Assembly (NCBI GenBank): GCA_964585545.1
Contig: CAZPDT010000001.1
Span: 124,001-188,000, forward strand
Origin: Brumimicrobium sp964585545
Lineage (GTDB): Bacteria > Bacteroidota > Bacteroidia > Flavobacteriales_D > Crocinitomicaceae
Direction of reading: 5' to 3'
DNA: 64,000 bases
The notes under the pieces are model-generated. The model made no database searches. It was given only the letters and a program-made list of their open reading frames with translations, and was not told the origin of the DNA. Of this stretch, positions 26,252 to 35,919 are shown in pieces (position 1 is the stretch's first letter; each line of letters begins with the position of its first letter). Both the position numbers and the translations under genes were made by a program.

Positions 26252-28897
26252 CTACCACCTCAAAATAAGCTTTAAACTGAACCTTCTTTGGGTAAGATAA
26301 TTGGGCACTGCAATATATCGCCCTTCTGTATCCAAAAGCCATTGATGTGAAAGCACATTGTTTATTCCGAGCAAATTATAGACTTCAAAATTAAGTTGAA
26401 TTGCAGTAAATGGACGGAACAACTTTATGCGGTCTTTTTTATTTGGTTTTTTATATAAAAAATCATATCCAAATCCGATATCTACTCGAAGATATGATTT
26501 CTGGCGTAAAGTATCTTTATACCTTGTATCCCCTGGCGGGCCATAAGGCAAACTTGTTCCAAAATTGAGTCCGAGTTGAACGGTAAATTGTTCAATCCCT
26601 GGCATTCTGTCTTGAAAAAGCGTCGCTAAGGTAAACCATTGGTCGGTTGGCTTCGGGATAAAGCCAGGTGAATGTTTTACGCTATCTACAGGTGTATCGT
26701 TAAAAGTGTAGCCGGGAATAATTTTATCTCCATCAGAATTGATATAGGAGTAATAATCATCGTTTTTTAAATCTTCTATTGCACGAAGTAAACCTATCTT
26801 AAAGAAGGATTGAATGCCGTCAATAAATTCACCGTGCAAATTAATATCTAGTCCATAGGCATGACCAACAGCTATGTTTTCAGCGTAATACATTGTTTTT
26901 AAATTGTCAATGCTATAAGGGTTAACGTCCCACATGTATTTATAAAACAATTCGCCCGAGAGTTTAAAAGGTGTTTTGCGTTCCCACATTTCAAAAGCAT
27001 AGTCTACTCCAGCAACAAAATGAAATGATTTTTGACTTTTTGTGTCGGTGTTTATGCTGCCATCACGTTTCCGTAATTCACGATAAAAAGGAGGTTGATA
27101 ATACAAACCAGTTCCTAAATGAATGCGCAAATACCGTTTCTTTAACTTGCCTTGTTCGTTGATATAGTATTTGCTTGGGAAATAACTAATGGAAGCACGA
27201 GGAGTGGCGTAACCTTCATTGTTGAATGCAGTATACCCTCCGCGCACGCCAAGGTTTATTGTCAATTGTGTTCTGGACCGCTCCAATGTGTCCCTAAATA
27301 TGTACTTGTGTTTATTTCCTAACGAATCCTTATTTCTAACCTTTATTGATATCGGATGGTTGTGTTTATAAAAATCATAAGAATTGCTGTAAAGCATGTA
27401 GCCACTTGTTCTAAATGTCGACAGTTGGTTTTTTGCTTTTATAGATTTGTTGAGCTCTACAACGTCAGGATTGTTTTGAGGCAAACTATAACCTGCAGAA
27501 TCGACCAGTTCCCATTCACTCATATTGTCAGTGAAGTCTTCATATTGTGCTGATAATCCCCATTTTAACTTTCCGTTCCTGTGGTAATCTAATCCATCCT
27601 TTGTCAATTTGAGAAATTGGTATTCTCCCTCATGGCGCAAGGAATATACAGTTGCCAAAAGTCGATTTCTAGCATGGTTAAGGAAGCCGCCAACTCCAAT
27701 TGTCCCAACAGAATCGCCATACGCCTCCTTGTTGGGGTCTGTTTCTAATTCATTGATGAAATATTCGCCCAAAACATCAAAAGTTTCATGTTCATCTGTA
27801 TTAAACACCTTGGCATAAAGGGCCAGATGGGTTCTTTTACTGGCTTTCCACTTTAAAGAGGTTGCACCTGTGATGGTTTGGAACTTGGTTACCTCCTGAC
27901 CTTCAAAATAAATTTTAAGACTTAAAGGTTGATTTACAGTGCCTAATTTTGTTTCTTGGGTTTGAGGAGCAAACAAATAATCATTGGCTGAAAAATGTCC
28001 GAGAACGCTCCATGTCAAGTTTTCAGTGATTGAAAAATTTGTCAGCAGTTGAGCGTCATAAAATTTTGGGCGATATGCACCTTTTACGGGAAGTGCATTT
28101 AATAAATAACCTTGGTCTCGATAACGGCCCGCAACCATATAGGTAAATCTTTTCCCAACTTTGTCCTCAACATGTGCTGAAACTCCGAGGAATGAAGCAT
28201 CAAAAGACCCTCGAAAACGTGTTGGGGTTCTGTAGGTAATATCCAACACAGAACTCAATCGGTCACCATAATTGGCAGCAAAACCTCCTGCACTAAAGTT
28301 AATGCTTTCCACAAGTGCAGGATTGATAAAACTCATCCCTTCTTGTTCACCACTTCGGGTAAGAAAGGGACGGTATATTTGAAAACCATTAACATAAACC
28401 AAGTTTTCATCATAACTGCCTCCACGAACATTATAATTGTTGGTCAATTCATTATTGGATGACGCAGCAGTAGTGAGTGTAATGTATTTTTCAATACTGT
28501 TTTCGGGGCCTGGAATACGGGCATTTTCTATTACAGGAAGATGATTAATGGTATAATCTTTCTCCTTAGCTGTAACGTTGATGGCATCATAGTATTGAAC
28601 ATTCAATTTGATTTTTCCTATGTCTGTGGTTTCTCCACTTTTTATTTCTACATTGTATTCTTGTGATTCATTGTGAAAGCGGATGATGATGGTGTGTTCT
28701 CCAGTGGGTATTTGTAGACTAAATATCCCATCGAGATTGGTTTTTGTTGCTATGGTTTGATCACCTTTTAAAGCAATTGATATTCCAGGAAATCCACGAT
28801 TGGATTTGCTGACGACTTTACCAGTTAAAGTACCTGTTTGAGACCATCCTGAAATCACAACGCAAAAGAGTAAAAAGAATACGGATACAATCCTCAT
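26252..28897 (-). CDS. TonB-dependent receptor with carboxypeptidase-like domain
   Basis: The 881-residue outer-membrane protein has a signal peptide (MRIVSVFFLLFCVVISGWSQ). A CarboxypepD_reg-like domain (TGTLTGKVVSKSNRGFPGIS...) is followed by a plug domain (NNYNVRGGSYDENLVYVNGF), then a long 22-strand-type barrel ending in an aromatic-type terminus (FSLKLILRW). It should import a ligand too big for porins, but no lipoprotein SusD partner or regulator is nearby, so it is not a SusCD pair. The ligand is unknown. It lies 63 bases after moxR and may end the guaB-PPIase-MoxR run. Confidence 0.9.
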   Translation of the reverse strand: MRIVSVFFLLFCVVISGWSQTGTLTGKVVSKSNRGFPGISIALKGDQTIATKTNLDGIFSLQIPTGEHTIIIRFHNESQEYNVEIKSGETTDIGKIKLNVQYYDAINVTAKEKDYTINHLPVIENARIPGPENSIEKYITLTTAASSNNELTNNYNVRGGSYDENLVYVNGFQIYRPFLTRSGEQEGMSFINPALVESINFSAGGFAANYGDRLSSVLDITYRTPTRFRGSFDASFLGVSAHVEDKVGKRFTYMVAGRYRDQGYLLNALPVKGAYRPKFYDAQLLTNFSITENLTWSVLGHFSANDYLFAPQTQETKLGTVNQPLSLKIYFEGQEVTKFQTITGATSLKWKASKRTHLALYAKVFNTDEHETFDVLGEYFINELETDPNKEAYGDSVGTIGVGGFLNHARNRLLATVYSLRHEGEYQFLKLTKDGLDYHRNGKLKWGLSAQYEDFTDNMSEWELVDSAGYSLPQNNPDVVELNKSIKAKNQLSTFRTSGYMLYSNSYDFYKHNHPISIKVRNKDSLGNKHKYIFRDTLERSRTQLTINLGVRGGYTAFNNEGYATPRASISYFPSKYYINEQGKLKKRYLRIHLGTGLYYQPPFYRELRKRDGSINTDTKSQKSFHFVAGVDYAFEMWERKTPFKLSGELFYKYMWDVNPYSIDNLKTMYYAENIAVGHAYGLDINLHGEFIDGIQSFFKIGLLRAIEDLKNDDYYSYINSDGDKIIPGYTFNDTPVDSVKHSPGFIPKPTDQWFTLATLFQDRMPGIEQFTVQLGLNFGTSLPYGPPGDTRYKDTLRQKSYLRVDIGFGYDFLYKKPNKKDRIKLFRPFTAIQLNFEVYNLLGINNVLSHQWLLDTEGRYIAVPNYLTQRRFSLKLILRW

Positions 28898-28960
28898 GAA
28901 AACTATTTGTTTGATGCCAATAACGAAAGTATTTTACAATTGGTATATTTTAAGTAAAGA

Positions 28961-29914
28961 TTATAGTAATTCTTCTATAATTTTATCCATAGAATATCCT
29001 TCTGCTTCGGCTTTATAGTTTCTTACTAAACGGTGACGAAGGATGGGCTTTGCAACGGCTTTTACATCTTCAATATCAGGTGCATATTTGCCTTTTAAAG
29101 CGGCATGACATTTTGCGCCAACGATTAAGTATTGAGAAGCCCTCGGTCCAGCACCCCAAGTAATAAAGTCTTTTGTGATTTTAGGTGCAGAGGGATCATT
29201 AATTCTGGTTTTGCCCACCATACGTACAGCATACTCCAAGACATTATCGGCAACAGGGATTTCTCGAATCAAGGCTTGTAGTTTTACAATCTCCTCATTA
29301 CTCATAATTTGATTGATGCTGATTTCTTTGTCTTGTGTCGTTGTTTTTACAATTGTTAATTCGTCTTCGAAACTGGGATAATCAACCCAAATATTAAACA
29401 TAAAACGGTCCAACTGAGCTTCTGGCAGTGGATATGTTCCTTCTTGTTCAATCGGATTTTGTGTTGCTAAAACAAAGAAAGGCAGAGGCAATTTATAGGT
29501 TGTACCTCCTGAAGTAACGCTTTTTTCCTGCATGGCTTCAAGAAGAGCAGACTGCGTTTTTGGCGGTGTACGGTTAATTTCATCAGCCAAAACGATGTTG
29601 TTAAAAAGAGGGCCTTTAACAAATTGAAAATTTCTTTTTTCATTAAGGATTTCTGCTCCAATAATATCAGAAGGCATGAGGTCAGGAGTAAATTGAATTC
29701 TGTTAAAACTTAGTCCCAATGCTTGAGATATGGTGTTTACCAATAGCGTTTTTGCCAATCCTGGAACCCCGACAAGCAGGCAGTGCCCTCGCGAAAACAT
29801 AGAGATTAGAACTTGGTCTACAACATCTTCCTGACCTACAATAACTTTATGTATTTCCTTTTTAAGTAATTTGTATTTATCAATTAATTGATCTAGTTCT
29901 TTAACGTTTGACAT
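28961..29914 (-). CDS. MoxR family AAA+ ATPase
   Basis: The 317-residue protein is a MoxR chaperone-type ATPase with Walker A GVPGLAKTLL, Walker B LADEINRTPPKTQ and the sensor 1 region ATQNPIEQEGTYPLPEAQLDRF. MoxR proteins help assemble or mature metal-centred or VWA-domain complexes. Usually a DUF58/VWA gene follows, but here the next gene is a TonB receptor. It lies 25 bases after the SurA-like gene, suggesting a link to envelope protein folding, which is inference. Confidence 0.93.
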   Translation of the reverse strand: MSNVKELDQLIDKYKLLKKEIHKVIVGQEDVVDQVLISMFSRGHCLLVGVPGLAKTLLVNTISQALGLSFNRIQFTPDLMPSDIIGAEILNEKRNFQFVKGPLFNNIVLADEINRTPPKTQSALLEAMQEKSVTSGGTTYKLPLPFFVLATQNPIEQEGTYPLPEAQLDRFMFNIWVDYPSFEDELTIVKTTTQDKEISINQIMSNEEIVKLQALIREIPVADNVLEYAVRMVGKTRINDPSAPKITKDFITWGAGPRASQYLIVGAKCHAALKGKYAPDIEDVKAVAKPILRHRLVRNYKAEAEGYSMDKIIEELL

Positions 29915-29938
29915 AATTTATAGATTCAAATTTTTTAG

Positions 29939-31327
29939 TTACTTCCATGAATAGTTAAAATTACATTGATTGAACTCCTCGTCAATTTGAATGTAAGTTT
30001 TTTTAATCTTATCATTGACCCAATGAAGAATAATTTTTTGTTTTTTATTGTTTTCTGCGGCTTTCTTTATAAAATTATAATCATCGTCCATATTGGCTTT
30101 GTGGGGTTCCGTTCTGTCTTTAATACGAACAATTCTTACGCCTTGCTTTCTCAATTTTCTGTCGCTGTACATTGATGGACTGGAAACTTCACCTGTTTCG
30201 AGACCGTTGACAACACCATAAATCTGTGGGTCAATATCGTTAATATTGGCAATGTCCCAATATTGATTTCCCGTATATGGATTTGCTAAGTTTCCTTGAT
30301 TCTGACGTGTGTCTTCATCTTCTGAATATTCTTTGACCGCTTGATTCCAAGTAATTTCATTTTTCTTTAATTGAGCATAACATTCGTCCATTAAAGTAGC
30401 TGCTGCGGCAAGTTCATCATGACCTATTTCTGGAGACAACAAAATGTGTCGCACCTCATAATCATCACCTTTTCGTGAGATGAGTTGAATTAAATGGTAG
30501 CCATATTGCGTTTCTACGACATTTGATACTTCACCAGGTTTGAGTGAAAAAACGGCAGCCTCGAAAGGTTTTACCATCATGCCACGAGAAGCTTTTATTT
30601 TCCCTCCTTCCTTTGCACTTCCTTTGTCTTCTGAGTGAATCGTTGCTAGTGCTGCAAAAGAACGTTCTCCAGAAATGATTTCCTCCCGCCATTTTTTGAG
30701 CTTTTTAATCACTGCATTCCGACTTTCCTGGGTGATTTTTGGATAAATTACAATCTGCTGAATGGCTATTTTTTCATTGATGTATGGAATACTGTCTTCG
30801 GGAATTGACTTAAAGAATTTATTCACCTCTTTTGGACTGACTTCAGCATTTTGGGTAACTTGACGTTCTTCCTCTTGAGAAAGCATTCTGTCTCTAATTA
30901 CTTCGCGAAACTCTTCCTTTATCTGCCCATAGGTTTTTCCGTAAAATTCTTCTAATTTTTCCCTACTCCCAATTTGGTTTTCAATCATTCTTAATCGATT
31001 TTCCATTTCAGCATTTACTTGTTCGTCTGTAATTTCAATACTGTCTAACTTTGCTTGGTTTAAAAGCAATTTTTGATAAAGTAGGCGTTCTAAAATATTA
31101 CATTGTGCATCTTTACCCATATCCTCACCCTCACTCATCAACTGGATGCGTTCGGCTTCTATATCAGAAAGTAAAATTGGATAATCACCAACCTGGGCAA
31201 CAATCTCATCGATTACACTTCCCGAAGAAGATGTGGTGTTTTTGGTATCGTCTGAAATAATCTGGGTGTTTCCTACCGAAAGGACACCAAGACTAAAAAT
31301 AAGAAATAGGATATTTTTCTTTAACAT
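29939..31327 (-). CDS. SurA-like periplasmic peptidyl-prolyl isomerase
   Basis: The 462-residue protein has a signal peptide (MLKKNILFLIFSLGVLSVG) and an N-terminal SurA chaperone domain (about 30-170). Two parvulin-type rotamase regions follow: IAIQQIVIYP to YGYHLIQLISRK, and VRHILLSPE onwards. SurA escorts unfolded outer-membrane proteins through the periplasm. Its start overlaps the end of the upstream chaperone gene by 35 bases, which implies translational coupling. The second parvulin-like region looks less canonical. Confidence 0.85.
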   Translation of the reverse strand: MLKKNILFLIFSLGVLSVGNTQIISDDTKNTTSSSGSVIDEIVAQVGDYPILLSDIEAERIQLMSEGEDMGKDAQCNILERLLYQKLLLNQAKLDSIEITDEQVNAEMENRLRMIENQIGSREKLEEFYGKTYGQIKEEFREVIRDRMLSQEEERQVTQNAEVSPKEVNKFFKSIPEDSIPYINEKIAIQQIVIYPKITQESRNAVIKKLKKWREEIISGERSFAALATIHSEDKGSAKEGGKIKASRGMMVKPFEAAVFSLKPGEVSNVVETQYGYHLIQLISRKGDDYEVRHILLSPEIGHDELAAAATLMDECYAQLKKNEITWNQAVKEYSEDEDTRQNQGNLANPYTGNQYWDIANINDIDPQIYGVVNGLETGEVSSPSMYSDRKLRKQGVRIVRIKDRTEPHKANMDDDYNFIKKAAENNKKQKIILHWVNDKIKKTYIQIDEEFNQCNFNYSWK

Positions 31328-32150
31328 TTTCTATAATTGTTTCTTTTGCTTTATTGCGTAAATTATTGGCTCTCCTTTTGAGAATATCATTTCGAATTCT
31401 ATCCCGTTCTATTTCCATTGGAGAAGATATGGATTTCGTTCTATAATCGAGTATATTGATATAAGTTGTATTTCCTCCGCGTTTAAATGTCCCATGACCG
31501 TCTACTTTAATTAAATGTTCTTTTTTGGCGTTAGACATAGGAATGCCACGCACCAAATCATCGAAATAAATCCAACGTTGCTCTTCAAAGTAATAATTGG
31601 AAGCATAAAGATTGGCATATTTTTTAATCTTTTCTCGGTCTTTATCATTCTTTAACAAGTAATGCTTCTCGAGATTTATTGTTTCTGACAACGAGTCCGG
31701 AACAGTTATTAAAAGTGCGTGAACAATATAAGATTTTGATTTGTAATTGTCGCGATGTGCATCATAAAATTCTTGAATTTCTTTTTGGCTTATCGTTGTG
31801 TCAAGCTGTTCTTTAATGTAATCATTTTCTAGTTGAAAAAGATTTAACTTCATTAAGTCATCTTCTATTTGTAATTCATTTTGACGCAATACCTGTGGAG
31901 CATTGGATTGAACCTCAATCTTTATTCGTTGTTGGTTTGCCCATTGAGTAATGGCTTTCTCTCGGGCTTCATCTTCACTATAGTCAGGCGTAAAAGCTTC
32001 CATCCGGGCTTTTAATTCTTTCTTGTAAAGCACATGTTCACCAATCTTACAAATTTTTTCATCTTTTGTTTCGGAACAAGACAATAAGAACAGAAAAAGG
32101 CTGCTCCATAGAACAACCTTCCTCGTTTGATATGTAATATAATTAGTCAC
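31293..32150 (-). CDS. SurA/PPIase-like lipoprotein, degenerate rotamase
   Basis: The 285-residue protein has a lipoprotein signal (WSSLFLFLLSC) and a SurA-N-like helical region. The region where a parvulin domain should lie (VHALLITVPDSLS...) lacks most of the usual rotamase residues, so it may be a chaperone without isomerase activity. It sits between two full PPIase genes: 8 bases overlap the upstream one and 35 bases overlap the downstream one. The three probably act together in folding outer-membrane proteins. Confidence 0.75.
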   Translation of the reverse strand: MTNYITYQTRKVVLWSSLFLFLLSCSETKDEKICKIGEHVLYKKELKARMEAFTPDYSEDEAREKAITQWANQQRIKIEVQSNAPQVLRQNELQIEDDLMKLNLFQLENDYIKEQLDTTISQKEIQEFYDAHRDNYKSKSYIVHALLITVPDSLSETINLEKHYLLKNDKDREKIKKYANLYASNYYFEEQRWIYFDDLVRGIPMSNAKKEHLIKVDGHGTFKRGGNTTYINILDYRTKSISSPMEIERDRIRNDILKRRANNLRNKAKETIIENVKEKYPISYF

Positions 32151-34101
32151 CTAAGCTGTAAAGTACTTTTTTATTGATCGTAATGGTATGTTTTTTCCTT
32201 AACTCTTTTAACCATTGTTCTTCCAAATAATTTTGATAATCTTGAATCACAATTCCGCGTGTTTCATTCAGGTCTTTTGGTCCTGGTGGGATTGATTTCT
32301 CAAGAATAACAAAATAGTACCGATCTCCATTCTTAAAAATATCATTTTTACCGAATTTCAAACCTTTTTGAGATAGAATTTCACTTTTTGATTGTACATA
32401 TTTACTGCGCTCACCTGTAATGTTAAGTTGAGAATCCTTATTGATACTGTCGAGTATATTCGTCATATCCATCGTGTCGTTGGCTGCAAGTTTTTTTGCT
32501 TTTAGTACCATTTCTTTATCAGGAGATGAATAAATCGTTGCTTTTACTCTTTTAGGCCATTGGTATTTGTCGATGTGCTTTTCAAAATATGCTTCAAGTC
32601 CTGCAGAGTCTGTAATGGCTTTGTCCCAAACTTTATCTTTCATAATTTGATACAACAATATACCGTCGTGATATTCCTCAGACAATGCTTTGTATTCTGG
32701 ATATTCATCCTTTAATCGGCTTTTTTCATCAGCCATAATTACTGCAGTTTGCCATTGTTCGTACAATTGGTTGATATATTTCTTTACAGGCATTTTCCTG
32801 CTTAATTTTTGGTGTGAGATATACTCCATGAACATTTGCATATCGTATTTTTCGTTGCGGTATTTAAACATCCATTGGTTTTTATTTAATTTTGGTGCAT
32901 CCCAATTTTTCTTAAAAATACTGCTATCAATATTGGCATAAAACCAAGGCAAAGACTTTTCTCCTTTGTCAACAAATTCATTTTTAGCTTTTAGGTCGTT
33001 AACAAAAACTTTTTTGGATTGGTTTAAACGGCCACTTTGCTTTAACTTTTGCTCTATAAAAGGCTTTACTTCTTTTAATGTGCCCAGCGGTTTGTACTTT
33101 AACCGTTTAACGATATGAAAACCGTAATCTGTACGAATGGGTTTTGAATAGTCTCCATCTTCTTTTAAGGCAAAAGCAGCATTTTCAAAGCTTGGCACCA
33201 TCCGCTGACTCGTACCTGAACCAAATGGATTAAGTCGGCCACCTTTCATTTTTGAGCCTTGATCATCTGAGTATAAACGGGCCAATTTTTCAAAAGATTC
33301 CCCATCTTGTAACTTTTGATAGATTTCATCAATTTTTTTCTTCGCTTTTGTCACTTCTGCTTCTGTAGGGTTTTGTTTCATTGCAACCATGATATGCGCT
33401 GTTGTCATCGTTCCCCTAGCTTTTCTTTTGTCGGTAACAGTCAATAAGTGATAGCCGAAACGTGTTCTTACGGGCTCTGATACCGCTCCAATCTTTGTTT
33501 TATATGCAGCCATTTCGAAAGGGTAAACCATTTGAAATGCCGTAAAATAACCAAGTTCTCCACTATTGGTTTGGGCAGAAGGGTCATCTGAGACCTCTTT
33601 AGCAACTTGAATAAAATCCTCTCCATTTTCTATGCGTTTTCTTATAGCCATTGCTTTTTTATACGCTTTTAAAGTATCTTCTGGAGATGGGTTTTTTGGT
33701 AATTTGATAAGAATATGAGAAGCTTGTATCTCATGCTGCATGTGATTGTAGGCTTCTTGAATTAATTCTTTTGTTTTGGCAGAATCAATGAGATAGGGCT
33801 GAGCCAACTGGTCTTCATATCCTTTTAACTCTTTCTCTAAAGAAGGAATCGTATCGTATCCAAGCACTTCAGCTTCTGCCACTTTCAATTTGAACTTTTC
33901 ATATAAATCCATGTATTTGTCCAAACTCTCTTTGTCGTACTTAGGATTTTCATTGTTTTTCAAATAAGTACGCAGAAAATCATCTTTATGGATGGATTGA
34001 TCATCAATTTTCATTACAACAGGATTATTATCCTGACTCCAACTGTTGAATGAGAAGGAGAACAGTATTGAAGTGAGCAGTAGATACATTTTGTAATTCA
34101 T
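32143..34101 (-). CDS. Periplasmic PPIase with two parvulin domains
   Basis: The 652-residue protein has a signal peptide (MYLLLTSILFSFSFNSWSQ) and an N-terminal helical chaperone region. Two full parvulin domains follow, starting QASHILIKLPKNPSPED and TTAHIMVAMKQNPTE; each has the FGYHLL / YGFHIV ending typical of rotamases. A C-terminal region with no clear family is rich in Lys, Tyr and Glu. It is first of three chaperone genes and follows guaB by 89 bases. Confidence 0.85.
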   Translation of the reverse strand: MNYKMYLLLTSILFSFSFNSWSQDNNPVVMKIDDQSIHKDDFLRTYLKNNENPKYDKESLDKYMDLYEKFKLKVAEAEVLGYDTIPSLEKELKGYEDQLAQPYLIDSAKTKELIQEAYNHMQHEIQASHILIKLPKNPSPEDTLKAYKKAMAIRKRIENGEDFIQVAKEVSDDPSAQTNSGELGYFTAFQMVYPFEMAAYKTKIGAVSEPVRTRFGYHLLTVTDKRKARGTMTTAHIMVAMKQNPTEAEVTKAKKKIDEIYQKLQDGESFEKLARLYSDDQGSKMKGGRLNPFGSGTSQRMVPSFENAAFALKEDGDYSKPIRTDYGFHIVKRLKYKPLGTLKEVKPFIEQKLKQSGRLNQSKKVFVNDLKAKNEFVDKGEKSLPWFYANIDSSIFKKNWDAPKLNKNQWMFKYRNEKYDMQMFMEYISHQKLSRKMPVKKYINQLYEQWQTAVIMADEKSRLKDEYPEYKALSEEYHDGILLYQIMKDKVWDKAITDSAGLEAYFEKHIDKYQWPKRVKATIYSSPDKEMVLKAKKLAANDTMDMTNILDSINKDSQLNITGERSKYVQSKSEILSQKGLKFGKNDIFKNGDRYYFVILEKSIPPGPKDLNETRGIVIQDYQNYLEEQWLKELRKKHTITINKKVLYSLGD

Positions 34102-34190
34102 AGTTAATTGTCTTTTTAATTTATAAACGTGACGAAATTAATCATCTCATAGGTTCTTAACTCTTAATTTATTCTAAAATTTCAAATTTT

Positions 34191-35663
34191 CTATTTAAAA
34201 CTATAATTAGGAGACTCTCTGGTTATCGCAACATCATGAGGGTGAGACTCTACCATTCCGGCATTTGTAATGCGAACAAACTCAGCTCCTTTTAATTTTT
34301 CTATTGTTCCAGCACCACAGTAACCCATCCCAGCACGCAATCCACCAGTGATTTGATAAATAATTTCTTCTACATGTCCTTTATACGGGACACGACCTGA
34401 GATGCCTTCAGGAACCAGTTTTTTAGCATCTTCTTCTTCTGCTTGAAAATACCGGTCTTTGGATCCCTTTTCCATGGCTTCAATCGAGCCCATTCCTCTA
34501 TAGGTTTTAAATTTTCTTCCTTGATAAATAATGGTGTCGCCAGGCGACTCATCTGTTCCTGCAAACATTGAACCGAGCATGACCACATCAGCACCTGCGG
34601 CAATGGCTTTTACAATATCACCAGAATAACGCAATCCACCATCTGCAATAAGCGGAACATCTGTGCCCTGCAATACGCCTGCAACTTCATTAATTGCAGT
34701 GATTTGAGGAACGCCAACTCCCGCAATAATTCGTGTAGTGCAAATTGAACCAGGTCCAATACCTACTTTAACAGCATCTGCTCCAGCGTCAACTAAAAAT
34801 TTTGCAGCTGCAGCAGTGGCAATGTTTCCCACAATAACGTCTACAGACTTGTGCTTTTTCTTGACCTGTTTGAGTTTCTCTACAACACTTTGTGTATGTC
34901 CATGAGCGGTATCAATAACAATAGCATCAACTCCAGCTTCAACAAGAGCATCAACACGGGTTAATGTGTCATTGGTAACACCAACAGCTGCCGCAACACG
35001 GAGCCGTCCAAATTCATCTTTACATGAATTGGGGTGTTCCTTTACCTTAATAATATCTCGATAAGTAATGAGTCCAATTAATTTATTGTTCTTATCGGTA
35101 ACGGGCAATTTTTCAATTTTGTGTTCTTGTAGAATGTCTTCGGCTGTGTTTAAATCTGTTCCTTCATTGGTGACAATAACATTATTCTGTGTCATTATCT
35201 CCACTATGGGACGGTCTTTCCCTTTTTCAAAACGCAAATCACGATTGGTAACTATGCCTTTTAATATTCTGTTTTTATCTACAACAGGGATGCCTCCGAT
35301 TTTATTTTCTTTCATCAATCGCAAAGCATCTTTAACTGTAGCTTTCTCTCCCAAAACAATAGGATCTATGATTAGTCCGCTTTCTGAACGCTTTACTTTC
35401 CGCACCTCCATTGCTTGGTCTTCGATGCTCATGTTTTTATGAATCACGCCAATTCCTCCTGACTGTGCCATTGCAATTGCCATACTGGATTCTGTAACGG
35501 TATCCATAGCCGCAGAAATAACGGGAGTATTTACCATAATGTTCTTGGTAATTTTACTTCTTAATATAACGTTGCTTGGATGAACTTCTGAATGCGCTGG
35601 AACAAGAAGAATGTCATCAAAAGTGAGTCCTTCTCGTATTTTTTTTATGTCTCGAAATGCCAT
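34191..35663 (-). CDS. guaB: Inosine-5'-monophosphate dehydrogenase
   Basis: IMP dehydrogenase oxidises IMP to XMP, the first committed step of GTP synthesis. The 490-residue product begins MAFRDIKKIREGLTFDD, which is the usual start, so I chose ATG 35663 over the longer frame to 35702. Two CBS domains interrupt the barrel (about 90-205). The catalytic loop GPGSICTTRIIAGVGVP contains the active cysteine, and the flap region follows. A TAnnTTTG box lies 28 bases upstream. It leads the rightmost end of the guaB-PPIase-MoxR run. Confidence 0.97.
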   Translation of the reverse strand: MAFRDIKKIREGLTFDDILLVPAHSEVHPSNVILRSKITKNIMVNTPVISAAMDTVTESSMAIAMAQSGGIGVIHKNMSIEDQAMEVRKVKRSESGLIIDPIVLGEKATVKDALRLMKENKIGGIPVVDKNRILKGIVTNRDLRFEKGKDRPIVEIMTQNNVIVTNEGTDLNTAEDILQEHKIEKLPVTDKNNKLIGLITYRDIIKVKEHPNSCKDEFGRLRVAAAVGVTNDTLTRVDALVEAGVDAIVIDTAHGHTQSVVEKLKQVKKKHKSVDVIVGNIATAAAAKFLVDAGADAVKVGIGPGSICTTRIIAGVGVPQITAINEVAGVLQGTDVPLIADGGLRYSGDIVKAIAAGADVVMLGSMFAGTDESPGDTIIYQGRKFKTYRGMGSIEAMEKGSKDRYFQAEEEDAKKLVPEGISGRVPYKGHVEEIIYQITGGLRAGMGYCGAGTIEKLKGAEFVRITNAGMVESHPHDVAITRESPNYSFK

Positions 35664-35691
35664 GGAACCTATTTTTAATAATAAATTCATG

Positions 35692-35699
35692 CAAAAGTA
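35692..35699 (-). promoter_or_regulatory. -7 promoter box for guaB
   Basis: On the minus strand TACTTTTG matches TAnnTTTG exactly and ends 28 bases ahead of the chosen guaB ATG. This supports that start, because the longer frame would begin inside the promoter. Confidence 0.6.
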
Positions 35700-35919
35700 C
35701 AAAAAATTCTAGGGTTGATTGTTTTTTAGGAGGATTAAATTGAAAGACAATTTAAATGCATTTATGCGGAATGATCCTTTACCGTTTCTTCTGTTGTTCC
35801 AATCAAAGATAATTAGATTCATTTGAAAATCATTAATTTTATTTCAAACTTGCAGGTGAAATAAGAGATTGTTATTAAGTTTGTTTAACAATAGGATTAT
35901 TGAAAATTGAAAATACAAT

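Noticed and set aside
26252..28897. A SusC/SusD polysaccharide-use locus
   Set aside because: The receptor has no SusD lipoprotein, glycoside hydrolase or hybrid regulator nearby.
28961..29914. Reading the MoxR region as a defence or gas-vesicle type system
   Set aside because: No VWA, DUF58 or effector gene is adjacent; the surroundings are chaperone and receptor genes.
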